Assembly (NCBI RefSeq): GCF_001591145.1
Contig: NZ_BCUF01000007.1
Coordinates: 1 to 64,000 of the forward strand
DNA from: Vibrio harveyi NBRC 15634 = ATCC 14126 = KCTC 12724
GTDB lineage: Bacteria > Pseudomonadota > Gammaproteobacteria > Enterobacterales > Vibrionaceae
Direction: 5' to 3'
Length of the DNA stretch: 64,000 nt
In this document: positions 16,800 to 25,144 of the stretch, piece by piece
Layout: the number at the start of each line of letters is the position of its first letter
Position numbering within the stretch: the stretch's first letter is position 1
Made by a program: the position numbers and the translations under genes
Notes under the pieces: model-generated
The model's database searches: none
What the model saw: the letters and a program-made list of their open reading frames with translations, nothing else
Told to the model about the DNA's origin: nothing

Positions 16800-19340
16800 A
16801 TGATTCGATTTAACCTATGTGCAGCTGGGGTTGCCCTAGCACTATCTGGCGCTGCAAACGCAGCTCCAACCGCACCAAGTATCGATATGTACGGTTCCAA
16901 TAACCTTCAATTTTCTAAAATTGAATTGGCAATGGAAACCACATCTGGCTACAACGACATGGTCAAATACCATGAACTGGCTAAGATCAAAGTGAAATTT
17001 AACCAGTGGAGTGGCACATCTGGCGACACTTACAACGTCTACTTTGACGGTGTAAAAGTGGCAACAGGCGCTATCACTGGCAGTCAAACCACAGCTTCGT
17101 TTGAATATGGTCAAGGCGGCTTGTACCAAATGGAAATCGAAGCGTGTGACGCAACAGGTTGTTCTAAGAGCGCTCCGGTAGAAATTACCATTGCAGATAC
17201 AGACGGCTCACACTTGAAGCCTCTGACGATGAATGTTGATCCGAACAACAAGAGCTACAACACCGATCCAAGTATCGTGATGGGTACTTATTTTGTTGAA
17301 TGGGGCATTTACGGTCGTGATTACACTGTCGACAACATGCCAGTTGATAACCTAACTCACATCCTTTACGGCTTTATCCCAATTTGTGGTCCAAACGAAT
17401 CAGTAAAATCAGTTGGTGGTAACAGCTTTAATGCACTGCAAACGGCATGTCGTGGTGTGAATGATTACGAAGTGGTTATCCATGACCCGTGGGCAGCTTA
17501 TCAGAAGAGCTTCCCTCAAGCAGGTCATGAATACAGCACGCCAATCAAGGGTAACTACGCAATGCTAATGGCGTTGAAACAACGTAACCCGGATCTAAAA
17601 ATTATCCCATCTATCGGTGGTTGGACACTTTCTGACCCATTCTACGACTTCGTTGATAAGAAGAATCGTGACACGTTTGTCGCGTCAGTTAAGAAATTCC
17701 TGAAAACTTGGAAATTTTACGACGGCGTAGATATTGACTGGGAATTCCCTGGTGGCGGCGGCGCTGCAGCAGATAAGGGTGACCCTGTAAACGATGGTCC
17801 TGCATACATTGCATTGATGCGTGAACTACGTGTAATGCTAGATGAACTTGAAGCAGAAACAGGTCGTACTTACGAGCTAACTTCAGCAATCGGTGTTGGT
17901 TACGACAAGATTGAAGACGTAGATTACGCAGACGCGGTTCAGTACATGGACTACATCTTTGCGATGACTTACGACTTCTACGGCGGCTGGAACAACGTTC
18001 CTGGTCACCAAACTGCTCTTTACTGTGGCTCATTCATGCGTCCTGGTCAGTGTGATGGCAGCGGCGTGGATGAAAATGGCGAACCGTACAAAGGTCCAGC
18101 ATACACTGCAGATAACGGTATCCAGCTTCTTCTAGCGCAAGGTGTTCCTGCAAATAAACTGGTTCTTGGTACAGCGATGTATGGTCGTGGTTGGGAAGGT
18201 GTAACACCTGATACGCTAACAGATCCAAATGACCCAATGACCGGTACTGCAACAGGCAAACTGAAAGGCAGCACAGCTCAAGGTGTTTGGGAAGATGGCG
18301 TAATCGACTACAAAGGTATTAAGTCATTTATGCTAGGTGCGAACAACACTGGCATCAACGGCTTTGAATACGGCTATGATGCGCAAGCAGAAGCACCTTG
18401 GGTGTGGAACCGTTCGACTGGTGAGCTAATCACATTTGACGATCATCGTTCTGTGTTAGCGAAAGGCAACTACGCAAAATCTCTAGGTCTAGCAGGTCTA
18501 TTCTCTTGGGAGATTGATGCAGATAACGGCGACATCCTTAATGCAATGCACGAAGGTATGGCTGGCGGCGTCGTTACCCCACCAAACCGTAAACCAACGG
18601 CAGCAGCAGGCGCAGACCAAGCAGTAACAGGTCCTGCAAGCGTTGTGCTTGATGGCAGCAACTCAACTGACTCTGACGGTACAATCGCAAGTTACGCTTG
18701 GGAGCAAGTATCAGGTACTGCAGTCGTTCTATCTGGCGCGAACACAGCAACAGCAAGCTTTGATGCGGTAGAAGTCGCAGCTGAAGAGCAACTAACGTTT
18801 AAGCTGACCGTAACAGATAACGAAGGCGCAACGGCTTCTGATCTTGTTGTAGTCACCGTTAAGCCAGCAGGCGTGATTGATCCACCAAACACAGCGCCAG
18901 TTGCACAGGTTTCTGCACCAGCAACGGCAAGCGCTGGTGACGTGGTTGTGATTGATGCTTCAGCTTCTAGCGATGCTGACAACGACACACTAACGTTCGA
19001 TTGGACGCTACCACAAGGTCTAAATGCTACGGTCAACGGTGCGAAAGTAACGTTCACAGCAGCAGAATACCCACAAGACACAAGCTTAAGCTTCACAGTA
19101 AGCGTAAGTGATGGTCAAGCAGTATCAACTGCAAGTGCAACCGTTGTTGTAGCGAAGCACAGCACAGGCGGTGGTACTTGTACTAACGCATGGGATGCAA
19201 CGGCAGTTTACACTGGTGGTGATCAAGTGACTTACGCAGGTAAAACTTGGGAAGCGAAATGGTGGACTCAAGGTCAAGATCCTAGCAAGTCTGGCGAATG
19301 GGGTGTTTGGAAAGAAGTTGGTCCAGCTAACTGTAACTAA
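16800..19340 (+). CDS. chiA: Secreted chitinase A, GH18
   Basis: Extracellular endochitinase hydrolysing beta-1,4-linked GlcNAc polymers. A signal peptide (about 1-22, cleavage after ANA) is followed by the ChiA N-terminal beta domain (about 23-135) and the GH18 barrel with DGVDIDWE. The catalytic Glu is residue 315 when translation starts at 16800, matching the numbering known for Vibrio ChiA. Two PKD-type linker domains (about 595-785) and a C-terminal type 3 chitin-binding domain with several Trp complete it. A frame nine codons longer exists, but ATG 16800 has GAGAGAAG upstream and starts the signal peptide. A terminator follows. Confidence 0.96.
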   Translation: MIRFNLCAAGVALALSGAANAAPTAPSIDMYGSNNLQFSKIELAMETTSGYNDMVKYHELAKIKVKFNQWSGTSGDTYNVYFDGVKVATGAITGSQTTASFEYGQGGLYQMEIEACDATGCSKSAPVEITIADTDGSHLKPLTMNVDPNNKSYNTDPSIVMGTYFVEWGIYGRDYTVDNMPVDNLTHILYGFIPICGPNESVKSVGGNSFNALQTACRGVNDYEVVIHDPWAAYQKSFPQAGHEYSTPIKGNYAMLMALKQRNPDLKIIPSIGGWTLSDPFYDFVDKKNRDTFVASVKKFLKTWKFYDGVDIDWEFPGGGGAAADKGDPVNDGPAYIALMRELRVMLDELEAETGRTYELTSAIGVGYDKIEDVDYADAVQYMDYIFAMTYDFYGGWNNVPGHQTALYCGSFMRPGQCDGSGVDENGEPYKGPAYTADNGIQLLLAQGVPANKLVLGTAMYGRGWEGVTPDTLTDPNDPMTGTATGKLKGSTAQGVWEDGVIDYKGIKSFMLGANNTGINGFEYGYDAQAEAPWVWNRSTGELITFDDHRSVLAKGNYAKSLGLAGLFSWEIDADNGDILNAMHEGMAGGVVTPPNRKPTAAAGADQAVTGPASVVLDGSNSTDSDGTIASYAWEQVSGTAVVLSGANTATASFDAVEVAAEEQLTFKLTVTDNEGATASDLVVVTVKPAGVIDPPNTAPVAQVSAPATASAGDVVVIDASASSDADNDTLTFDWTLPQGLNATVNGAKVTFTAAEYPQDTSLSFTVSVSDGQAVSTASATVVVAKHSTGGGTCTNAWDATAVYTGGDQVTYAGKTWEAKWWTQGQDPSKSGEWGVWKEVGPANCN

Positions 19341-19393
19341 ACACTGCTAAGGTGTTGTTATTCAGCACCTACCGCTATCAAAATTGTAAAATA

Positions 19394-19426
19394 GAAAAGG
19401 ACAGCATCAGCTGTCCTTTTGTTATT
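19394..19426 (+). terminator. Terminator of chiA
   Basis: AAAAGGACAGC pairs with GCTGTCCTTTT around a four-base loop, followed by GTTATT. It lies between convergent chiA and the hydrolase gene and could work in both directions. Confidence 0.9.
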
Positions 19427-19459
19427 CTAGATTTTGATTCACAAGCGCCATCGCTACGA

Positions 19460-20314
19460 TCAACGAGCGTCAACTAAACGGTCAAAACTCTGGAATACCT
19501 CATCACACTTCATGACGCGACCATGACCCTGCCCTTGCGTCGTCACCAATTCGACTCGCTCAATCTCATTAGCAGCTTTCGCAGATACACCGTGTTTGGT
19601 GAATTTGTCTTGTTCATCATGAACAATGATAGTTTTTGCTTTTCGCTCAGCAAGACGCTTTTCAGGGTCAATGGATTGCAATGGGTAACCAAACTGATCT
19701 TCCACTTCCGAAACCACGGCTTTGAATAGCTTCATTGAATAACCCGAACGCGCAATGCTGCCAAACAAGTTTTCTACGTAGTTAAGCACCGGCGCAATCA
19801 AAAGCAGTGGCTTGTTTTCTAATTTGCTGTGACGACATTCTAACGCTGACGCAGTACCCATACTGTGCCCCACCAAACCTGCAACATCATCAACAGAATC
19901 CAACACGTCCTCTAGACCACGAACAAACCCCGGGATATGCCCATACTGACCATCACTTTCACCATGAGCAGGGTGATCGTAAGCCAAAGCGGTGTAACCC
20001 GATGCGGCGATGTGCTCCATCAACGGATAGAACTGACTTGCTGTCCCCGACCAACCGTGAGTCAGCACCCATACCGGACCATTACCAAGCTGATAAGTTT
20101 TGATTGCACCAGCATGACCTTGTACTTCACTTTTAATCAGCCCCTGTGGCTCTGCATTTTTAGGCTGAGTACGTGCTGGGGTGAGCAACAGCTTACGCGC
20201 GGTCTTTTTTGCATGTGACGGTGCCAACGTATGGTGCAAACGCGTACTGATATTGACCAAGCTACGCTTAACACTGAAGCGCTGCGAAGTATTGAAGTAG
20301 ATTTTCTCACTCAT
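19460..20314 (-). CDS. Alpha/beta hydrolase
   Basis: Serine hydrolase of unknown substrate. The oxyanion region WVLTHGWSG (about residue 80) and nucleophile elbow GHSMG (Ser about residue 150) are clear. A later Asp (DEQDKF) and His (GQGHGR) complete the triad. No signal peptide is present, so it is cytoplasmic. AAGGAA lies at good spacing before the ATG. Its upstream region holds a GAACGGTCGTGC site that also occurs in front of the neighbouring tetR-type gene, so it is probably controlled by that repressor. Confidence 0.85.
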   Translation of the reverse strand: MSEKIYFNTSQRFSVKRSLVNISTRLHHTLAPSHAKKTARKLLLTPARTQPKNAEPQGLIKSEVQGHAGAIKTYQLGNGPVWVLTHGWSGTASQFYPLMEHIAASGYTALAYDHPAHGESDGQYGHIPGFVRGLEDVLDSVDDVAGLVGHSMGTASALECRHSKLENKPLLLIAPVLNYVENLFGSIARSGYSMKLFKAVVSEVEDQFGYPLQSIDPEKRLAERKAKTIIVHDEQDKFTKHGVSAKAANEIERVELVTTQGQGHGRVMKCDEVFQSFDRLVDAR

Positions 20315-20349
20315 GATCTTTTCCTTAACTATCAGCTTTGCACAAAATA

Positions 20350-20361
20350 GAACGGTCGTGC
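20350..20361. promoter_or_regulatory. Candidate TetR operator before the hydrolase
   Basis: GAACGGTCGTGC, a near-palindrome (ACG..CGT core). It shares ten of twelve bases with the site at 21041-21052 in front of the TetR gene. Confidence 0.65.
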
Positions 20362-20376
20362 TTTTTATACTGATAA

Positions 20377-20404
20377 GAAAGAGCGCTCTATGTCGCTCTT
20401 CATT
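20377..20404 (-). terminator. Terminator of the tetR-type gene
   Basis: AAGAGCG pairs with CGCTCTT around a loop of about ten bases, followed on the minus strand by TTCTTATC. It lies about 30 bases after the stop. Confidence 0.6.
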
Positions 20405-20436
20405 ATGAATCTCGTACTATGCCCGTTACTGCGGGG

Positions 20437-21027
20437 CTAGCGCTTCCATCGAATAAATAAATTATCGATGCCTTGCCAAAACAATCTCTGGCTCTCTTCT
20501 TGCCCTTTAATCGAATAAAACACGTGCGCACTTAAATACTGCCCGTATAAATCAAAGGTCGCTTGTCGCGTATCTAAATCGGCGACAAACTCTTGGTTCT
20601 CTTTGCCTTTCTTGATTTGAATTTCGAGATAATTCAGCCAAGTATCAATCGATTTACGTAATGCAGCTTGCAACGCACAGCCTTCTTCTGCGGTGTCGTT
20701 CCAAGCATCAAGGAACATACAGCTACCTTGAAAAGAGTGATTCCACGTCATCCAAGTGTCCAACAGACCACGTACTTTACGTTCGATATTGCTGTCACCC
20801 AACTCACGCGCAGGCGCAATAACCCGCTCTGCGAATACTTGATTGGCAAACTCCAACACCGATAGTTGAAGGTTCAACTTGGAATTGAAGTGAGCAAACA
20901 AGCCACTTTTCGACATGCCACACTGCTTCGCCAACTCACCTATAGTGAGACTTTCCAACCCGTTTTCACTCGCCAGTTGGAATGCACGCTGCAATATCAG
21001 CTCTTTGGTTACTTTTCCTTTTTTCAT
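20437..21027 (-). CDS. TetR/AcrR family repressor
   Basis: Homodimeric DNA-binding repressor. The N-terminal helix-turn-helix is clear (ESLTIGELAKQCGMSKSGLF, about residues 22-41), followed by an all-helical ligand domain (about 55-196) close to the TetR_C families. The ligand is unknown. The ATG has no obvious ribosome site, but GCACGGTCGTAC starts 14 bases upstream, where it could block transcription, implying autoregulation. It is on the same strand as the downstream hydrolase. Confidence 0.88.
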   Translation of the reverse strand: MKKGKVTKELILQRAFQLASENGLESLTIGELAKQCGMSKSGLFAHFNSKLNLQLSVLEFANQVFAERVIAPARELGDSNIERKVRGLLDTWMTWNHSFQGSCMFLDAWNDTAEEGCALQAALRKSIDTWLNYLEIQIKKGKENQEFVADLDTRQATFDLYGQYLSAHVFYSIKGQEESQRLFWQGIDNLFIRWKR

Positions 21028-21040
21028 AAATACATTTTTA

Positions 21041-21052
21041 GCACGGTCGTAC
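21041..21052. promoter_or_regulatory. Candidate TetR auto-operator
   Basis: GCACGGTCGTAC, nearly identical to the site at 20350-20361. It is placed directly upstream of the tetR-type gene. Confidence 0.65.
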
Positions 21053-21280
21053 TTTTTTACAATCTAAAGTTTACTGGTCAAACCAATGTATACCCTCTGA
21101 CACAATCACGATCGCAATACATTGAGCAACTCAATGAATACGAATTTTCGAAATTTGAGATGGGTCTGAATTTCACAAACTGGTTACTATCAATTGCACA
21201 TCAGTTGATTTTTTACCGCGATGAGTAAGCTATTAGCTGTTAATTTCTCAGCGATTTTTCACTTTTTTAGGTAAGTATTT

Positions 21281-22306
21281 ATGGCAACCACAAAGAAAAT
21301 TGCCAGTTTAGAGTTCGCCCGCATCATCGCAATGTTCGCGATCGTTGGCCTTCACTGTCAAATGGCACTCACGTACTGGCAATGGGATGAGGTACCTTGG
21401 GTTGGGTATATGCTTAACCAATTGGCTCGCTTTGCTGTACCACTGTTTTTCCTCATCTCCGGTTATCTAATCCAGCCTAAACTCAGCGCAAATCCCGTTG
21501 AAACACTGAAAAACTACGCTAAGCCCTTGCTTAAGATATGGCTGGTTTGGAGTGCGATTTGTCTGTTAATGCCGTTCCGTTGGCAAGTGGTTGCGGAGGC
21601 AGGCTATCTCGCTGAGCGACAAGGCTATTGGGGCTACTTGATGTCGAACCCAATTAACTCGCTGTTAGAAGGCGGCTTAGTTCATTTGTGGTTCATTCCT
21701 GCACTTGTGATTGCTGTCGCTATCATTGCATTGCTGGTTCGTGTTGGCATGGCGCAGTTGCTGCTCCCGACGGCAATATTGTTGTACGTCTATGGGGTAC
21801 TCGCAGGCAGTTACATCACACTGTCTGAGCTACCAGCGCCCTTCTTTACTCGCAATGGTCCGTTCTTCAGCACATTGTTGGTTGTGCTTGGTTACTTAGC
21901 GAGACAACACCAGTGGCAATGGTCTCGTAATAACACCATTCGCTTGATTTTGGTTGGTATGGCACTGCACTTTGCCGAAGCCTATTATTTGATGAACGAC
22001 GAGATCGCTTTTAATTCACACGACTTCTTATTTGGCACTGTGATCTGGTCTTTAGGCGTATTCATGTGGCTTCTTGCCCATCCAAACTTTGGCAATATGC
22101 CATGGGTGTTTAAGTGGTCACCGAGCATTTTAGGTATCTACGTGAGTCATTTGCTGGTGATCATCATCATGATGAACATGGCAGGTATATTAGGGCTAGA
22201 AAACTTAGCTAAAGACGCCTTTATTTACCCAGCAACCATTGTGGTAACCCTGCTACTTGTAAAAGGCATTGAAGCTACGCCGCTGAAAAAACTATTACTG
22301 CGCTAA
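21281..22306 (+). CDS. Membrane acyltransferase (acyltransferase 3 / OafA-WecH type)
   Basis: Integral membrane enzyme likely to move an acetyl or other acyl group onto a sugar or surface polymer. About ten membrane helices cover the 341 residues. The first holds the LEFARIIAMFAIVGLHC block with the essential His of this family. AGGT lies eight bases before the ATG. A perfect ten-base-pair hairpin follows the stop. The acceptor is unknown and no glycan gene cluster is nearby. Confidence 0.85.
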   Translation: MATTKKIASLEFARIIAMFAIVGLHCQMALTYWQWDEVPWVGYMLNQLARFAVPLFFLISGYLIQPKLSANPVETLKNYAKPLLKIWLVWSAICLLMPFRWQVVAEAGYLAERQGYWGYLMSNPINSLLEGGLVHLWFIPALVIAVAIIALLVRVGMAQLLLPTAILLYVYGVLAGSYITLSELPAPFFTRNGPFFSTLLVVLGYLARQHQWQWSRNNTIRLILVGMALHFAEAYYLMNDEIAFNSHDFLFGTVIWSLGVFMWLLAHPNFGNMPWVFKWSPSILGIYVSHLLVIIIMMNMAGILGLENLAKDAFIYPATIVVTLLLVKGIEATPLKKLLLR

Positions 22307-22327
22307 ATCCATTCAGCACTATGTATG

Positions 22328-22366
22328 GTCTGCACTACCACTTTTTGGTTAGTGCAGACTTTATAA
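22328..22366 (+). terminator. Hairpin after the acyltransferase
   Basis: GTCTGCACTA pairs perfectly with TAGTGCAGAC around a 12-base loop, followed by TTTATAA. Confidence 0.75.
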
Positions 22367-22500
22367 AAATGAGAGCTCTCTCTCACTCGCCAAAATTATC
22401 ATTTCTAATACTTTGTAATTTGCTTTCACTCACAAAAAACATTGTTCATTTACTTTAAATTTATCCGACATCAACAAAATGCTCATTAAACGGAGGCGGT

Positions 22501-22617
22501 ATGTGGGCAGGTCAGGGACTCGTTCCTTTTTTAGAAATTAGCCATTGGTTAACCTATGGTTTATACGCTGCAGTAATCCTATTTGGCGCGGCGAGCATTG
22601 CGTCACTCAGAAAGTAG
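22501..22617 (+). CDS. 38-residue membrane protein, unknown
   Basis: A small gene with a strong ribosome site (GGAGG, five bases before the ATG). The product begins MWAGQGLVPFLEIS and contains one hydrophobic helix (about residues 16-35), ending in Leu-Arg-Lys. It stands alone between the acyltransferase terminator and nhaD. It could act as a small membrane partner, perhaps of NhaD, but this is only proximity. A chance ORF cannot be excluded, although the ribosome site and helix make a real protein likely. Confidence 0.62.
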   Translation: MWAGQGLVPFLEISHWLTYGLYAAVILFGAASIASLRK

Positions 22618-22726
22618 TGGCGCAAGCTACATCAATTCAAAACTCCTACCGTTAATTCGAGCTTACTCACACTTAACCTATTAATATGTGGCTAAAATTT
22701 CTCCAGTCAGACAAGGAGAAATGTCT

Positions 22727-24157
22727 ATGCCAATCTACCCAATTGTCGCGTTTTGCTGTTTGATATTTTCTAGCTCCACGTTTGCAGCTGCGACCAGTGA
22801 ACTTAACCTCATCAATTCCACCGTCGGTTATGCCGCACTGATTTTCTTCACCATTGCCTACATTCTGGTAATGCTGGAAGAATACCTACAAATGCGAAAA
22901 TCCAAGCCTGTACTGCTCGCCGCGGGATTAATCTGGATTTTAATTGGCTATACCTTTGCCCAACACAACCAAGCTGACGTTGCTAAAGCCGCACTGGAAC
23001 ACAACCTTTTGGAATACGCTGAACTTTTATTGTTCCTATTAGTGGCGATGACCTACATCAATGCGATGGAAGAACGCAGACTGTTTGATGCACTGCAAGC
23101 GTGGATGGTTGGCAAAGGTTTTGATTTCAAAAAGTTATTTTGGCTCACAGGTAGTCTTGCATTTGTGATTTCTCCTATTGCCGATAACTTGACCACAGCG
23201 CTACTAATGTGTGCAGTAGTGATGAAAGTTTCTGGCGACAACCCAAGATTTGTCAATCTTGCCTGTATTAACATCGTCATTGCCGCAAACGCTGGCGGTG
23301 CATTCAGCCCATTTGGCGATATTACGACTCTGATGGTTTGGCAGGCAGGACACGTCAGCTTTGCTGAGTTTATGCCGTTGTTTGTACCTTCTCTAATCAA
23401 CTACGTCATACCTGCATTAATCATGTCGTTGTTTGTACCAAACACAAAGCCAGATACGGTTCATGAGCACATCGAACTGAAACGTGGTGCAAAACGTATC
23501 GTTGGCTTGTTTATCCTGACCATTGCAACAGCGGTTTCCTTCCACGCCGTTTTACACTTCCCTCCAGTGGTCGGCATGATGATGGGCCTCGCTTATCTGC
23601 AATTTTTTGGCTACTTCCTGCGAAAAACACTCAAACATTCTCTTGCCAAAAAAGCCGCAATGGCGATTGCCAACGGGGATGACTACGCGCTGAAACGTCT
23701 GGGTTCTGTTGTACCATTTGATGTCTTCCACCGTGTGTCTCGCGCCGAGTGGGACACCTTATTGTTCTTCTACGGCGTAGTGATGTGTGTTGGCGGTTTG
23801 AGTTTGCTTGGCTATCTCGAACTGGTTTCCAACGTGATGTACACCGAGTGGAATCCAATTTGGGCGAACGTCATGGTGGGGATACTTTCTGCCATCGTCG
23901 ATAACATTCCAGTGATGTTTGCTGTGTTAACGATGGACCCAAGCATGTCGATGGGTAACTGGTTGTTGGTGACACTAACAGCAGGTGTTGGCGGTAGCTT
24001 ACTGTCGATTGGTTCTGCTGCTGGCGTGGCTCTCATGGGCGCGGCGAGGGGGCAATATACTTTCTTTGGTCATCTCAAATGGGCACCGGTGATTGCTCTT
24101 GGGTACGCAGCGAGTATTGCCGCGCACCTTTGGATGAATGGCAGCTTGTTCACTTAA
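22727..24157 (+). CDS. nhaD: NhaD-type Na+/H+ antiporter
   Basis: Inner-membrane antiporter exporting Na+ (or Li+) for H+ at alkaline pH. It belongs to the ion transporter superfamily, with about twelve membrane segments, a likely cleavable leader (CCLIFSSSTFAAA), and conserved loops such as SPIADNLTTALL and NAGGAFSPFGDITTLM. With the ATG at 22727 the protein is 476 residues, close to known Vibrio NhaD. AAGGAG is eight bases from this ATG but only two from the earlier one at 22721, and a frame to 22688 has no support. Confidence 0.93.
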   Translation: MPIYPIVAFCCLIFSSSTFAAATSELNLINSTVGYAALIFFTIAYILVMLEEYLQMRKSKPVLLAAGLIWILIGYTFAQHNQADVAKAALEHNLLEYAELLLFLLVAMTYINAMEERRLFDALQAWMVGKGFDFKKLFWLTGSLAFVISPIADNLTTALLMCAVVMKVSGDNPRFVNLACINIVIAANAGGAFSPFGDITTLMVWQAGHVSFAEFMPLFVPSLINYVIPALIMSLFVPNTKPDTVHEHIELKRGAKRIVGLFILTIATAVSFHAVLHFPPVVGMMMGLAYLQFFGYFLRKTLKHSLAKKAAMAIANGDDYALKRLGSVVPFDVFHRVSRAEWDTLLFFYGVVMCVGGLSLLGYLELVSNVMYTEWNPIWANVMVGILSAIVDNIPVMFAVLTMDPSMSMGNWLLVTLTAGVGGSLLSIGSAAGVALMGAARGQYTFFGHLKWAPVIALGYAASIAAHLWMNGSLFT

Positions 24158-24183
24158 ACTGCCTTAATCCATCGGAATAATTC

Positions 24184-24579
24184 TTATCGGTCTGATGGGT
24201 GGTTCACGCCATCCATCACCTCTATCTCTCCCAGCTCATACGGATTTACGCCCTCTAAGCAGCCAACGTTATAGCCATATTCACTCGGATTAGAGCGGCG
24301 CTGATGGTGAGTGTAGATGCCACATTCTCCACAGAAGAAATGCTTAGCTGTGTTGGTATTAAACTGATAAAGCTTGAGTACTTCCTCACCTTGAGTGATA
24401 CGAATTCCGTTCAACGGTACCGATGCCACAATCGCACCGCGACGTCGGCACATGGAACAATCACAGCGTCGAGGCTTCTCGATTCCATTCGGTAATGACA
24501 GTTCGATTTGCACTTTTCCACAATGACAAGAAAGCTTATGCAAAGGCTGAATTGTCGTACTACCCACTTGTTTAATCAT
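24184..24579 (-). CDS. GFA family zinc-binding protein
   Basis: Related to the glutathione-dependent formaldehyde-activating enzyme fold, although most family members have unproven substrates. The zinc-site cysteines are visible: CHCGKV, CDCSMC and CGECG. At 131 residues it is a full domain. AAGGAA precedes the ATG. It stands alone and converges with nhaD. Confidence 0.85.
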   Translation of the reverse strand: MIKQVGSTTIQPLHKLSCHCGKVQIELSLPNGIEKPRRCDCSMCRRRGAIVASVPLNGIRITQGEEVLKLYQFNTNTAKHFFCGECGIYTHHQRRSNPSEYGYNVGCLEGVNPYELGEIEVMDGVNHPSDR

Positions 24580-24651
24580 GATTTTTCCTTGTTCCTTCCC
24601 TGTTCACCTAAAGTGTATTGTTCTTTCATGATGTTTTTTTGAGCTGCATGG

Positions 24652-24699
24652 TAAGGAGGTATCATGAGCAAAAAACACTCCAAATCATGCCTAGACTAA
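24652..24699 (+). other. Perfect Shine-Dalgarno with 11-codon ORF
   Basis: TAAGGAGGT is the exact complement of the 16S rRNA 3' end and lies three bases before an ATG that opens MSKKHSKSCLD and then stops. It may be the 5' stub of a gene broken by a frameshift, or a leader peptide. The next ORF (24737) is in another frame. Confidence 0.4.
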
Positions 24700-24953
24700 T
24701 GTAACTGATAAGCGGTGGGAAAAACCACTTCAGCTTATGAAGAGCACCGACCGTGTATACAACAAGCCCAAACATAGAATGACCTTCGAAGACTATACCG
24801 GCTTCACACAGGCATTCCCTAGCGTGATTTATCTGCAGCGTTTAGTGAGTGGAGCGCTGTTTATCGTCACTCCAATCACTGGTCCAACAAAGGTTTTTTA
24901 ACCTGCTTATTCAATGAATTAGCCAGGAATTCAGATTACGAGAGGGGGTGCTT

Positions 24954-25100
24954 ATGGCTGGATTGTTAAAGCTCATCAACACAGTACCGGTGCGGTACCA
25001 AGGGGCAGTGAATGTATTGGAAAAGCCGAGTGTATGGTTCAGCGAAAGTGACCTGGGTATAGATTTCGGGAAGGTTGCCCGAGCTAGAAAGAAGAGGTAG
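24954..25100 (+). CDS. Possible 48-residue protein, unknown
   Basis: Short ORF with a purine-rich GAGGGGGTG upstream. The product starts MAGLLKLINTVPVRYQG and ends in a basic RARKKR. It is not recognised. It is convergent with the candidate effector, and a hairpin (25101-25132) lies between them. It may be a fragment. Confidence 0.3.
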   Translation: MAGLLKLINTVPVRYQGAVNVLEKPSVWFSESDLGIDFGKVARARKKR

Positions 25101-25132
25101 AGCGTGCTGACCATATAAAGTTCAACACGCTC
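25101..25132 (-). terminator. Hairpin after the candidate effector gene
   Basis: AGCGTG.TGA pairs with TCA.CACGCT (nine of ten positions) around a 12-base loop, 12 bases beyond the effector stop. The T run is poor (CTACCTCTTCTTTC on the minus strand). Confidence 0.45.
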
Positions 25133-25144
25133 AAGGGGGTTCAG

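Larger units (their letters stand above)
24580..25144. other. Low-content flank of the type III cassette with short ORFs
   Basis: No confident full-length gene. It holds a perfect anti-16S ribosome site with an 11-codon ORF (24652-24699), a 54-codon ORF without ribosome site (24737-24901; MKSTDRVYNKPKHRMTFEDY...), and a 48-codon ORF (24954-25100). The reading frames shift between these pieces, so this may be a decayed gene. No transposase, att site or direct repeat was recognised. Confidence 0.5.

Noticed and set aside
17689..18274. Several long open frames on the minus strand within chiA
   Set aside because: They are shadows of a strongly coding GH18 gene, have no ribosome sites, and overlap one another.
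24911..25114. 67-codon minus-strand frame next to the type III cassette
   Set aside because: The opposite strand has a better ribosome site and a more protein-like ORF; this frame looks like its shadow.
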